Numbered from the stretch's first letter, positions 1 to 7,552 are shown. The stretch: DNA of 64,000 nt from an uncultured Faecalibacterium sp. (GCA_937907025.1 CALESJ010000006.1:1-64000); one strand, 5' to 3'. Notes: generated by a model from the sequence alone, not told the origin. Numbers and translations are program-made.

Positions 1-61
1 GGACGGAGAACTGCCCGACTGTGACGTGGAAGTGTATTTCCTGGCAAAGAAAGGAACATAA
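1..61 (+). CDS. C-terminal end of an upstream phage gene (partial)
   Basis: A frame open from base 2 ends at TAA (59-61), leaving about 19 visible residues that end FLAKKGT. The endolysin start lies 3 bases later, with its Shine-Dalgarno (AAAGGA) inside the last codons of this gene, which suggests translational coupling. Position before the endolysin suggests a minor structural or tail-associated phage protein, but too little is visible to name it. Confidence 0.45.
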   Translation, partial: DGELPDCDVEVYFLAKKGT

Positions 62-64
62 GCG

Positions 65-1198
65 ATGTATAACAAAGCATTCATGCCCGCCGTCGGTGAG
101 GGCGGCGGGTACCACCGTGTCAGCGGTTACCACATGGGATACGCGGTGGACGGTGTAGCCCCCAGCACCGGTAGCGGTGCCCACGGTGGACGCCTTCCCA
201 TTGACGTGGGCGGCAAGGACACCGGGAAGTCGAAAGTTTATGCCGGCAACGACATGACCGCCCTGGCCTGTGGTAGCACGGCCCAGGGCGTTTGGTTTTT
301 CGGCAGCACGGAGCCGCTGCTGCTTGTGTCCGGCGAAATCTGCTATTCCCTGCTCGAGTGCATCCACATGACCTCCTCCGACCGGTCGGCCCTTGGCCTG
401 AAAAACGGTCTGACAATCAAGGCAGGCAGCTGGATGTATTCCGAGGGCACCGCAGGTGGGGCATCCACCCATCTGCACATCGACTTTGGCCGGGCGCAGG
501 ACAAGCCCGCCGTGGGCAAATGTCCCTGGCACAGCATCGGCGGCGGCAGCTATGCGCCGGACGACAACTATCCTATCAATCGGGCGTTGTTCATGCCTGC
601 TGGTATGACTGTGCATGGTGGAGTGGAGCTTGGCAACAGCAACGTCAAGGATAACGCCGGTTACATCTGGCACCGTGATACCGGCGAACCTACCATCGGT
701 GAAATCCGTATCGGTGCCAGCAACTACATGCGCCGCACCGGCCCCGGGGAAAACAACCCCGTGGTTGACTGGGGCGAATATTCCGCCGCCGACTGCAAGG
801 CCCTGGCCGGGCGGCTCTATACCGTGTATGAGGTCCGGGACGGATGGGTACGCATTACACAGCACGGCGTGGGTGGCGCAGATGGCCAGTGGATCAGCGG
901 TGCCGCAGGCACGCTTACCTATTATAATAGCGCCCCGGCCGATGATGCTCGCAAAGAGATGCAGCTCATCACCATCGGGCCTGTCACCCAGGGCGACGCC
1001 GATGCTATCCTGGCCGTGTGCAAGGTGCGCGGTCTGGACAAGCAGGGCTTGTATGTCAGCCACTGGGACAACACTGAAGAAACGCTGCAGACCATCACCA
1101 TCGGACCGGTGACACGCGGCGATGCTGACGCCATCTTCCTGTGCTGCGTTGGCCGCAAACTGACGGACGCTGGCCTTTACCGCAGCCAGCCCGTTTGA
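65..1198 (+). CDS. Phage endolysin, M23-like peptidase with two C-terminal repeats
   Basis: A 377-residue protein, probably a peptidoglycan hydrolase that releases phage particles. It carries LytM/M23-like elements: a His before the IDVGG segment (around residues 40-48), a His in LECIH (101), and THLHID (135-140), matching the HxH zinc motif. The first motif is spaced more widely than the usual HxxxD, so the fit is to a divergent M23 fold. Residues about 199-290 form a middle region of unknown fold. The C-terminus has two similar repeats of about 35 residues (299-334 and 341-375), each starting ITIGPVT and containing GDADAI, probably a cell-wall binding module. No signal peptide is seen, so export would depend on the holin. 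AAAGGA lies 9 bases before the ATG. Confidence 0.7.
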   Translation: MYNKAFMPAVGEGGGYHRVSGYHMGYAVDGVAPSTGSGAHGGRLPIDVGGKDTGKSKVYAGNDMTALACGSTAQGVWFFGSTEPLLLVSGEICYSLLECIHMTSSDRSALGLKNGLTIKAGSWMYSEGTAGGASTHLHIDFGRAQDKPAVGKCPWHSIGGGSYAPDDNYPINRALFMPAGMTVHGGVELGNSNVKDNAGYIWHRDTGEPTIGEIRIGASNYMRRTGPGENNPVVDWGEYSAADCKALAGRLYTVYEVRDGWVRITQHGVGGADGQWISGAAGTLTYYNSAPADDARKEMQLITIGPVTQGDADAILAVCKVRGLDKQGLYVSHWDNTEETLQTITIGPVTRGDADAIFLCCVGRKLTDAGLYRSQPV

Positions 1199-1208
1199 GG
1201 TACTGCCC

Positions 1209-1517
1209 ATGGATATTTTACCGGATATTGTAGCAGGCCTTTTGCCGCTGCTCACTGCTTTTTGCGGTTGGGCAGCCGCAAAGCTCAAAAGCAACCACAA
1301 GGAAGAAGAAGCCCTCAAGAAAGGCGTCAAAGGTTTGCTTCGGGCCAAAGTCATTGACCTGGGGCTCCACTACATTGACGCTAAAGCCATCCCCCCGTAT
1401 GGCCTGGAAACCCTGCGCGGCTGCTATGACCCGTATATGGACCTGGGCGACGGAGATCCGGCAGTTTCTCATATTATGAAAAAGTGCGAAAGTTTGCCGG
1501 TTCGTTCCGGCGATTGA
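1209..1517 (+). CDS. Small phage protein with one N-terminal membrane segment, holin-module type
   Basis: A 102-residue protein with one hydrophobic segment near residues 5-26, followed by a charged region (KSNHKEEEALKKG) and a domain with the pattern GL.ETL..CYD.YM.LG. Proteins with one N-terminal membrane segment and this domain are common next to endolysins in Clostridia phages and are usually annotated as holin-like or minor structural proteins; I infer the same here. The Shine-Dalgarno GAGGT overlaps the endolysin stop codon, and the gene lies 10 bases after the endolysin. Whether it is the true holin or an accessory of the next gene cannot be decided from sequence. Confidence 0.55.
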   Translation: MDILPDIVAGLLPLLTAFCGWAAAKLKSNHKEEEALKKGVKGLLRAKVIDLGLHYIDAKAIPPYGLETLRGCYDPYMDLGDGDPAVSHIMKKCESLPVRSGD

Positions 1518-1529
1518 AAGGAGATCGAC

Positions 1530-1745
1530 ATGGAGGAAAAAGAAAAGACCACTGATACCAGCCCGCTCACGACTCTGTGGAATAATCTTGCGGCGCTGAT
1601 CAAGGTCAAAACCATTGTGACCCTGGTGGTCATCGGTGTGTTCGCTGCGCTGGCGCTGACTGGTGCGCTGCAGCCCGACACGGTCATGACCATTGTATCC
1701 ATGGTCGTGGCCTTTTACTTCGGCACGCAGACGAAGAAAGAATAA
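1530..1745 (+). CDS. Small holin-like membrane protein
   Basis: A 71-residue protein with a charged, Thr-rich N-terminus and two hydrophobic segments (about residues 29-47 and 51-66), ending in the short charged tail TQTKKE. Two membrane segments with a polar tail is a class II holin layout, and the ending FYFGTQ is common in membrane proteins next to Clostridia phage endolysins. AAAGGAG lies 6 bases before the ATG. It is the last gene of the prophage and is followed by an intrinsic terminator at 1783-1830. The holin role is inferred from size, topology and position. Confidence 0.6.
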   Translation: MEEKEKTTDTSPLTTLWNNLAALIKVKTIVTLVVIGVFAALALTGALQPDTVMTIVSMVVAFYFGTQTKKE

Positions 1746-1782
1746 CGTGTCCAGTTTGGACACGACCATAGCAGCATAAGTA

Positions 1783-1830
1783 TAGCCCCCAACTTTCCGG
1801 AATTTCCGGACGGTTGGGGGCTATTTTTGT
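1783..1830 (+). terminator. Intrinsic terminator of the phage lysis module
   Basis: An 11-bp perfect stem (1783-1793 with 1813-1823) closes a 19-base loop and is followed by TTTTTGT. A smaller perfect palindrome (GTGTCCA/TGGACAC) lies at 1746-1762, just after the last phage stop codon. Confidence 0.9.
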
Positions 1831-1865
1831 ACGACCTTTTTACGACTTTACGACCCAAATACGAC
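1830..1865 (+). repeat. Four direct TACGAC repeats, possible integrase arm-type sites
   Basis: TACGAC occurs at 1830, 1841, 1849 and 1860, giving spacings of 11, 8 and 11 bases, so it reads as two pairs with the same internal spacing. The block lies between the phage terminator and the tRNA-Thr 3' end. Short phased direct repeats beside the core site are typical of arm-type binding sites for tyrosine recombinases or excisionases. The function is inferred; no integrase is in view. Confidence 0.45.
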
Positions 1866-1908
1866 TATGCATTGTGCATTATTTCACAGAATAAAGCATT
1901 ATCAAACG

Positions 1909-1955
1909 CAAAGAAAACCGCTCAACCATGGGGTTTCCCAGTGGTTGAGCGGTTT
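1909..1955 (-). terminator. Terminator of the tRNA-Thr transcript
   Basis: A 14-bp perfect stem (1915-1928 with 1942-1955) lies just beyond the 3' end of tRNA-Thr. Read leftward, the stem ends in UUUU and the next bases are CUUU, fitting intrinsic termination. Confidence 0.8.
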
Positions 1956-1961
1956 ATATAA

Positions 1962-2037
1962 TGGAGCTGGCAACAGGAATCGAACCTGCAACCTGCTGAT
2001 TACAAATCAGCTGCTCTGCCAATTGAGCTATGCCAGC
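1962..2037 (-). tRNA. tRNA-Thr (anticodon TGT)
   Basis: The minus strand gives a full 76-base cloverleaf: acceptor stem GCTGGCA/TGCCAGC, D-arm with CTCAATTGGCAGAG, anticodon stem CTGAT/ATCAG around loop TTTGTAA (anticodon TGT, reading ACA), T-arm with GGTTCGATTCC, and an encoded CCA end. Its 3' end faces the prophage, the orientation expected for phage integration into a tRNA. Its own promoter lies at 2050-2078. Confidence 0.96.
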
Positions 2038-2049
2038 GGGAACCATATT

Positions 2050-2078
2050 ATTTTAACATGGTCCGGCGCCGGTGTCAA
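2050..2078 (-). promoter_or_regulatory. Promoter of tRNA-Thr
   Basis: On the minus strand, TTGACA (2073-2078), a 17-base spacer and TAAAAT (2050-2055). The -35 box overlaps the rsmA stop codon, so the tRNA can be transcribed both from here and by read-through from the ftsE-rsmA operon. Confidence 0.8.
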
Positions 2079-2935
2079 CCGGACAATGCCGCCAGCAGGC
2101 TGCAATACTCCTGCAGGGTCAGCTGTTCGGGGCGCAGGCGGGCATCCAGACCCGCGGCCTGAATGGCTTGCAGCACCTGCGGTTTGGGCAGGTTCAGCCC
2201 GGAGGCCACCACATTGGCAATGGTCTTGCGGCGCTGGGAGAAGGCCGCCCGAATCAGGCGGAACAGACCGGCTTCATCCCCGTTGGGCGGCTGTACGGCA
2301 GGCTGTTTGCGGACATCCAGGCGAATGACCGCGCTGGTGACCTTGGGGGCCGGGTAAAAACTGCCCGGCTGCACCGTGAACAGCATCTTCGGTTCGGAGT
2401 AGTACGCCACGGCATAGCTGATGGCACCGGCTTCCCGCGTGCCGGGAGCGGCACACAGGCGCTGTGCAGCTTCTTTCTGGACCATGACGGTAATGTTCTC
2501 TACCGGCAGTTTTTCTTCCAGAAGGCGCATCAGAATGGGGCTGGTGATGTAGTACGGCAGATTGGCGCAGACCGCCACCGGGCGGTCGCCAAATTCTTCC
2601 TTCAGCAAAGCCGCCAGGTCTACCTTGAGCACATCCCCCATGACCAGCTTGAAGTTATCGTATCCGGCCATGGTTTCGGCCAGAAGGGGTTCCAGGCGCT
2701 TGTCCACTTCCACCGAAACCACCTTGTCGGCCCGCTGGGCCAGCTGTTCGGTAAGGACACCGATACCGGGGCCCACTTCCAGGGCGCCCCAGCCGGGGCC
2801 GATACCGGCGGCTTCGGCAATGCGAGGGCACACCCCCGGGTTGATGATAAAATTCTGACCAAACCCCTTGGACAGGGCAAAATCATACCGCGCACACAGA
2901 TCGCGGATGGTGGAAAGGTCGGTCAAAGCCGGCAT
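2075..2935 (-). CDS. rsmA: 16S rRNA (adenine-N6,N6)-dimethyltransferase RsmA/KsgA
   Basis: A 286-residue enzyme that dimethylates two adjacent adenines at the 3' end of 16S rRNA during 30S maturation, using S-adenosylmethionine. Visible are the N-terminal GQNFI segment typical of KsgA, the SAM-binding EVGPGIGVLT, and the catalytic-loop motif NLPYYITSP. Length matches the family. AAGGAGG lies 7 bases before the ATG. It is the last gene of the leftward ftsE-ftsX-M23-S41 operon, 12 bases after the S41 gene. Placement of this ribosome-maturation gene behind division genes looks like simple operon sharing. Confidence 0.95.
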   Translation of the reverse strand: MPALTDLSTIRDLCARYDFALSKGFGQNFIINPGVCPRIAEAAGIGPGWGALEVGPGIGVLTEQLAQRADKVVSVEVDKRLEPLLAETMAGYDNFKLVMGDVLKVDLAALLKEEFGDRPVAVCANLPYYITSPILMRLLEEKLPVENITVMVQKEAAQRLCAAPGTREAGAISYAVAYYSEPKMLFTVQPGSFYPAPKVTSAVIRLDVRKQPAVQPPNGDEAGLFRLIRAAFSQRRKTIANVVASGLNLPKPQVLQAIQAAGLDARLRPEQLTLQEYCSLLAALSG

Positions 2936-2947
2936 GCGGTTTCCTCC

Positions 2948-4159
2948 TTACCCGACCATGGCCATAACCGAGGTCACCGCCTTGTTGATCTGCGGGTCGG
3001 TTTCGACCGTAAAGTCATAATAGCTGTTCTGTTCATCGGCAGTCAGGGTTGCCTCAATATCCGGGGTCAGGCCGGTGCCGTTCCAGGTCTGGCCTTCGTT
3101 GTCCAGCAGCAGGCCGGTGGTAATGACGGCAGCACTGCCATCGGAGAAGCTCTGGGGCTCACTGAGGACAACTCCCTTGCCTGCGGTGGTGGTGCCCACA
3201 ATGCTGGCCCCTGCCATCTTGCGCAGGGCATTGGCAAACAGCTCGGCGCCGCCGGCCGTGTTGCCGTTGACCAGGCAGACCATGGGAATGTTGATTTCGT
3301 GGTCATCGGAAATGCGCAGGTCGGTCAGGGTACCGTCCTTGGCCTGGCTCTGGGCCATCAGGCCCGCAGGCACGCAATAGTCGGCTGCCACCAGGGCTGC
3401 ATCCAGCGAGTCGCCGGTATTATTGCGCAAGTCAAACACCAGAGCCTTGGCCCCCTGGTTGACCAGGTTTTCCACCGCCGTGCGGAATTCGGTACCGGTG
3501 GTGGCGGAGAAAGCGTCGATGCAGACATACCCGCAGCCATCATCGGTGAGCTGGGTAAAGACCGTGGTGGTCGTGTAGTTGGAGCGGACCAGCTCCACGG
3601 CCGGCTGTTCCTGACGGTCAGGGTTCAGGTAGGTGATGCTGACAGTGGTGCCTTCCTCCCCCAGCAGAGCGGAGTTGATGGCGGCGGTATCGGTCATGGT
3701 ACGCACGTTGGTATCGCCGATATTGGTGATGAAGCCGCCCACCTGCAGACCGATCTCGCTGGCCGGGCTGTTGTCATACACCCGGATGATGCGGGCATAG
3801 CCGGAGGAGGCATCCTTGATGACGGACACACCGATGTTCATCAGGCGGCCGGTTTCCACGCCAACCTTTTCGGTGTAGGCCTTGGCGGAATAGTAGCGGG
3901 CATATTTATCGCTGATACCCAGCATGTAGCCGGAAGCGATGGTATCGTTGAGGGTATCTTCGTTGATGTCGAAGTACTCGTTGTCACGCACATAGCGGTC
4001 GATTTCGGACAGTTTGTTGTACATCCGTTCCTTGCTCTTGACGCTGGAAACGGTGTTGTTGAACATGTCCATAGATATGACCATCGTGATCGAGAAGGTC
4101 ACGGCCATTGCGACCAGGGTCACGGTTGCGGCCACGGCCAGGTTGACTTTTCTGCTCAT
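2948..4159 (-). CDS. S41 (CtpA-like) protease homologue lacking catalytic Ser and Gln
   Basis: A 403-residue secreted or membrane-anchored protein: N-terminal hydrophobic anchor (about residues 8-29), a helical region, a PDZ domain (about 90-185) and a C-terminal tail-specific protease domain. S41 enzymes use a Ser/Lys/Gln triad. Here the motif expected as NTASAGE reads NTAGGAE (300-306), so the nucleophile position is Gly303. Lys328 is kept in AGKGVV, 25 residues on as in CtpB, but the Gln position (Lys+4) is Leu332. It is therefore probably a non-catalytic, peptide-binding homologue, which is inference. It sits behind the FtsEX-M23 genes and may be a regulator of that hydrolase. AAGGAG lies 12 bases before the ATG. 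Confidence 0.85.
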   Translation of the reverse strand: MSRKVNLAVAATVTLVAMAVTFSITMVISMDMFNNTVSSVKSKERMYNKLSEIDRYVRDNEYFDINEDTLNDTIASGYMLGISDKYARYYSAKAYTEKVGVETGRLMNIGVSVIKDASSGYARIIRVYDNSPASEIGLQVGGFITNIGDTNVRTMTDTAAINSALLGEEGTTVSITYLNPDRQEQPAVELVRSNYTTTTVFTQLTDDGCGYVCIDAFSATTGTEFRTAVENLVNQGAKALVFDLRNNTGDSLDAALVAADYCVPAGLMAQSQAKDGTLTDLRISDDHEINIPMVCLVNGNTAGGAELFANALRKMAGASIVGTTTAGKGVVLSEPQSFSDGSAAVITTGLLLDNEGQTWNGTGLTPDIEATLTADEQNSYYDFTVETDPQINKAVTSVMAMVG

Positions 4160-4224
4160 GAGTCAGGCAATCTCCTTATCCGGCAGGCTGTTCCTATGTG
4201 CCCGCCACAGTCTTGACGATTCTT

Positions 4225-4326
4225 TCAGACCAGGGAATAAACGACCGAGGAAAACAGGCCCAGGACCATCAGCGCAGCAATGACCAGGCAGACCACGCGG
4301 ACGCCGGTCTTATGATGTTTTTCCAT
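4225..4326 (-). CDS. 33-residue single-span membrane peptide
   Basis: An ATG with AGGAGG 7 bases upstream opens a 33-codon frame ending in TGA. The product has a basic N-terminus (MEKHHKTGVR), one strongly hydrophobic segment (about residues 11-31) and almost no tail. It is a positive-inside single-span peptide. It fills the gap between the M23 hydrolase gene (ends 20 bases upstream) and the S41 homologue (starts 65 bases downstream), so it is co-transcribed with ftsEX. Small membrane peptides often modulate membrane complexes such as ABC transporters; that role here is a guess. No family is recognised. Confidence 0.6.
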   Translation of the reverse strand: MEKHHKTGVRVVCLVIAALMVLGLFSSVVYSLV

Positions 4327-4346
4327 GGTAACGCCTCCTAAACGAT

Positions 4347-5576
4347 TTAAGACGGGATGTACAGGGCGGGGTTGATACGGGCACCGTTCTGGCGCAGTTC
4401 GATATGCAGGTGGTTGCCGGTGGAGTTGCCGGTGGACCCTACATATCCGATAACATCGCCCTGAGAAACGGTCTGTCCCACGCTGACCGGGGGCCAGGAC
4501 TGCATGTGAGCGTACAGGGTGGTGTAGTTGTTGCCGTCATCGGCAGTGCCGTGGTAGATCATAACATAGTAGCCGTAGCTGTAATGGCTTTCCACCGTGA
4601 TGACCTGACCGGACGCCACCGCGTGGATGGGCGTCCCGCCGGGGGCGGCATAGTCGCGGCCCTTATGACCGCCGCTGCCATATTCACAGGAAATGTACTT
4701 GTAACTGTCCAGCGGGCAGATAAAGTGCAGGGAGCAGGACAGCGTGGCGTTGGTGCCGCCGCTGCTGTTGTTGATGATGGAACGCAGGTAGGAGTCCAGT
4801 TCATCCGCTGCTTGATTGAATTCGGCCTGCTTGTCGCTTTCCGCATCAGCCAGAGCCTGGGCGCGGGCTTCCGCCTCACTGATGGTGGAATCCTGCTGCT
4901 GGATGTTGGCCACGATCTTATCGATGGTGCTGTTCAATTGGTTCTGGTTGTCGGCCAGGGTGGCTTCCTGGGCTTCCAGCTGGGCTTTCTGGTCTTCCAG
5001 TTCCTGCTTCTGCTGGTTCAGGGCCGCCTTTTCATCGTCCAGCTGCTGGCAGATTTCCTCGTCCTTGTCGGAGATGTCGGCCAGAGCCTGGGTAAAGTTC
5101 AGCAGCTGGAACAGGTTGGTGGCGTTGGACAGGATGTCGATGCCGCCGCTGTAATGCAGCATCTGCATACTGGCCATACGCTCCTTGAAGCCGTCCCAGC
5201 GCTGGTCGAATTCGGCCTGTTTCTGGTCCACTTCCGCCTGCTTGGCGGCGATGGCATCTTCGGTTTCACCGATCTGGGTCTTGATGTCATCCATCTGGTT
5301 GCTGAGCTGCTGGGCCTGCTGCTTCAGCTGGTCATTCTGGGCTTCCAGCTGCTCTTTCTGGTCCTGGGCGTTTTCCAGATTTTCCTGGTTTTCGGATTGC
5401 TGGTTGTGGATATCATCCAGTTCCTGCTGGAGCTGGTTTTTCTTGTCTTCCAGCTCTTTCTGCTTATCGTCGGCATAGGCCGGCGTGGCTGCCTGGCAGA
5501 CCAGCGCCGCCGCCATCACCACGGTGAGGGCAAAGGACGCAATCTGCCGGAAATGTTTTTTTACTGCAAGGGTCAT
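4347..5576 (-). CDS. Coiled-coil M23 peptidase, FtsEX-associated murein hydrolase
   Basis: A 409-residue secreted protein counted from ATG 5576. An upstream GTG at 5597 gives 7 extra residues but has no Shine-Dalgarno and spoils the signal peptide. The signal peptide ends near AYA. A long Gln/Glu/Lys-rich coiled coil (about residues 34-265, with repeated LEDQK and LEAQ patterns) leads to a LytM/M23 domain with a complete zinc site: HKGRD, YAHM and HLHIE. The layout is that of EnvC, and analogous to CwlO and PcsB, all of which are controlled by FtsEX through the coiled coil. Unlike EnvC, the zinc ligands are intact, so this is probably a hydrolase itself. It lies directly behind ftsX in the same operon. 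Confidence 0.9.
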   Translation of the reverse strand: MTLAVKKHFRQIASFALTVVMAAALVCQAATPAYADDKQKELEDKKNQLQQELDDIHNQQSENQENLENAQDQKEQLEAQNDQLKQQAQQLSNQMDDIKTQIGETEDAIAAKQAEVDQKQAEFDQRWDGFKERMASMQMLHYSGGIDILSNATNLFQLLNFTQALADISDKDEEICQQLDDEKAALNQQKQELEDQKAQLEAQEATLADNQNQLNSTIDKIVANIQQQDSTISEAEARAQALADAESDKQAEFNQAADELDSYLRSIINNSSGGTNATLSCSLHFICPLDSYKYISCEYGSGGHKGRDYAAPGGTPIHAVASGQVITVESHYSYGYYVMIYHGTADDGNNYTTLYAHMQSWPPVSVGQTVSQGDVIGYVGSTGNSTGNHLHIELRQNGARINPALYIPS

Positions 5577-5604
5577 AGTGCTTCGGGTTGCCTCCACTTG
5601 ATGA

Positions 5605-6516
5605 TCAGACGTTCAGGTGCTTGCGGATACTGGTGGCCGTCCCGATGCCGCACATGACAAAGCCAAACGCCACAAAACCGATAACGATGTAATACCACAC
5701 ATCCTCCAGCGGGACGAGGGTGCCGCCCAGCAGATTGGACAGGTTGGTCGGATTTTCCAGGTACCAGCGGTACAGGGCGTAGTAAGCGCCGCAGACCACA
5801 CCGGAAGAGATGGCGGCCGAAATCAGGCCGGAGGTCACACCCTCCACAAAGAAGGGGAACCGGATAAATCCGTTGGTGGCACCCACCAGCTTCATGATGC
5901 CGATCTCCTTGCGGCGGGCAAAGACGGTCAGGCGGATGGTGTTGTTGATGACCACGATGCTGACCAGGGCCAGAACCGCCACCAGACCGTAGCTGACATA
6001 GTTGACCACTTTCTGGATGGAAACAAACAGCTTGGACAGTTCCCGTGTGGCGCTGACGCTCTCCACATTTTCAATGACACGCAGCTGTTCGATGATGGGG
6101 TCGATGTTGGCCACATCATCCACCACCACCTTGTACATGGAATGGAAGGGGTTGTCCTCCGCAAAAGTGTCTGTCAGGTTGGTGTAGGACGAAAGCATCT
6201 CATCGAATTCGGTGAGAACATCGGTGGGCGATATGTAGGTGACCGACACAACGCCCGGCACTGCCTTGATGGCATCACCGGCGGCGGTGATCTGCTCATC
6301 CGTCAGACCATCCACCAGATACACATAACTTTCGTTCTGTTCACCGATATACTCGACCATGGCGTCGATGTTCATGCCGAACAGCAGCGCCGCGCCCACC
6401 AGGATCATACAGACGGTCTGCACGCCCATGGAGGCAAAGGTCATCAGGCGGTTGGCCCGCATATTGTGCAGGCCCTGCCCTACCAGATAAGTAAAACTGG
6501 AAAAACGCATCATCAA
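5605..6516 (-). CDS. ftsX: Cell-division ABC transporter permease FtsX
   Basis: A 303-residue membrane protein with the FtsX pattern: a short cytoplasmic N-terminus, a first membrane segment (about 28-48), a large extracellular loop (about 50-175) that in this family contacts the hydrolase coiled coil, and three C-terminal segments with the conserved ARRKEIGIMKLVGAT stretch. With FtsE it converts cytoplasmic ATP hydrolysis into activation of the M23 hydrolase encoded next. Three ATGs stand in a row at the start with AAGGGGG just upstream, so the exact start could be the second or third. The gene follows ftsE by 6 bases. Confidence 0.95.
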   Translation of the reverse strand: MMMRFSSFTYLVGQGLHNMRANRLMTFASMGVQTVCMILVGAALLFGMNIDAMVEYIGEQNESYVYLVDGLTDEQITAAGDAIKAVPGVVSVTYISPTDVLTEFDEMLSSYTNLTDTFAEDNPFHSMYKVVVDDVANIDPIIEQLRVIENVESVSATRELSKLFVSIQKVVNYVSYGLVAVLALVSIVVINNTIRLTVFARRKEIGIMKLVGATNGFIRFPFFVEGVTSGLISAAISSGVVCGAYYALYRWYLENPTNLSNLLGGTLVPLEDVWYYIVIGFVAFGFVMCGIGTATSIRKHLNV

Positions 6517-6522
6517 GCCCCC

Positions 6523-7272
6523 TTACAGATAAGTCGGTTCCATGCCCATTTCCCGCATACGGGCTTCGTACTCTTCGGCCACTTCCGGGTGGGAAGTATC
6601 CGAGGCGACCTGCCCGTGGGCCAGGGTGATGACACGGTTGTTGTATTTCTGGGCGAGCTTGTGTACCAGGTCATGCTCGTGGGTAACCACCACCACGGTG
6701 ATATGTACCTTGTTGATGGCCTCGAACAACTGCATGATGTCCATGCTCATTTCCGGGTCGATGTTGCCGGTGGGCTCGTCGGCAATGATGAGCTTGGGGC
6801 CATGGGCCAGGGCGCGGGCCACGGCCACACGCTGCTGCTCGCCGCCGGAAAGTTCATCCGGCAGGCGGTCCATCTTGTCTTCCAGGCCCACCAGGCTCAG
6901 AGCGAACGGCACCCGGTTCTTGATGGTCTTGGTGGAGATGTTGGTCACCCGCATGGCAAAGGCAACGTTTTCATACACAGTCATGGTGGGGATCAGGCGG
7001 AAATCCTGGAACACCACACCCATCTGACGGCGCATGTACGGCACCTTGCGGCGGCGCAGACGGGTCAGGTCCTGCCCGTTGATATACACCTTGCCTTCGG
7101 TGGGCTTTTCCTCCATCAGCATCAGCTTGAGGAAGGTGGATTTACCCGCGCCGGAATGGCCCAGGATAAAGACGAACTCTCCTTCTTCGATCTGGATATT
7201 GATATCTTCGAGAGCGACATTTTCGTCGCTCTGCGTTTCATACACTTTGGAAACGTGTTCAAATTGAATCAT
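6523..7272 (-). CDS. ftsE: Cell-division ABC transporter ATPase FtsE
   Basis: A 249-residue ABC ATPase from ATG 7272, which has AGGAG 7 bases upstream. A longer frame reaching 7362 would run through the promoter, so it is rejected. Walker A (GHSGAGKST), signature LSGGEQQRVAVARAL and Walker B with IIADEPT are intact, and MIQFEHVSKVYE is a typical FtsE beginning. It powers FtsX at the divisome. First gene of the operon ftsE-ftsX-M23-peptide-S41-rsmA. Confidence 0.96.
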   Translation of the reverse strand: MIQFEHVSKVYETQSDENVALEDINIQIEEGEFVFILGHSGAGKSTFLKLMLMEEKPTEGKVYINGQDLTRLRRRKVPYMRRQMGVVFQDFRLIPTMTVYENVAFAMRVTNISTKTIKNRVPFALSLVGLEDKMDRLPDELSGGEQQRVAVARALAHGPKLIIADEPTGNIDPEMSMDIMQLFEAINKVHITVVVVTHEHDLVHKLAQKYNNRVITLAHGQVASDTSHPEVAEEYEARMREMGMEPTYL

Positions 7273-7333
7273 GGCACTCTCCTGCGCTTCTAAACACTTC
7301 CCTGCCCCAAACGGACAGAACGATACAGATACT

Positions 7334-7362
7334 AATGTACCATGAATCCCTGTCTGCGTCAA
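7334..7362 (-). promoter_or_regulatory. Promoter of the ftsE operon
   Basis: On the minus strand TTGACG (7357-7362), 17 bases, TACATT (7334-7339). It gives a leader of about 55 bases before the ftsE ATG. Confidence 0.75.
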
Positions 7363-7502
7363 GATTCACAAAGGGCGACTTCTCTTGTACAAACGTGATT
7401 TTCACGGTGCAGAGGGGTACTTGTGATAAGTTTGTAAAATTTGGAGAACGGGTGGTTTTCTGCCTGTAAAAACGGCATTTTGCGCCGGCTGTTACGGCTT
7501 CA

Positions 7503-7540
7503 CCAAAAAAGCGCCCCGGCCATGCAGGCCGGAGCGCCGG
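7503..7540 (-). terminator. Terminator of the PucR/CdaR-type regulator gene
   Basis: Leftward hairpin with an 11-bp GC-rich stem containing one G-U pair (7511-7521 with 7527-7537), followed by TTTTTT. Confidence 0.85.
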
Positions 7541-7552
7541 AAAAACAGATTC

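Larger units (their letters stand above)
1..1866 (+). mobile_element. Right (lysis) end of a prophage next to tRNA-Thr
   Basis: A rightward run of tightly spaced genes (end of an upstream gene, M23-like endolysin, two small membrane proteins) ends in a strong terminator and is followed by short direct repeats and by the 3' end of tRNA-Thr. Endolysin plus small membrane proteins in this order is the usual lysis module of Clostridia siphophages, and tRNA 3' ends are classic integration targets. The prophage body and any integrase lie left of the window, so the element may be complete or a remnant. The right boundary is inferred, since the second att copy cannot be seen. Confidence 0.7.
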
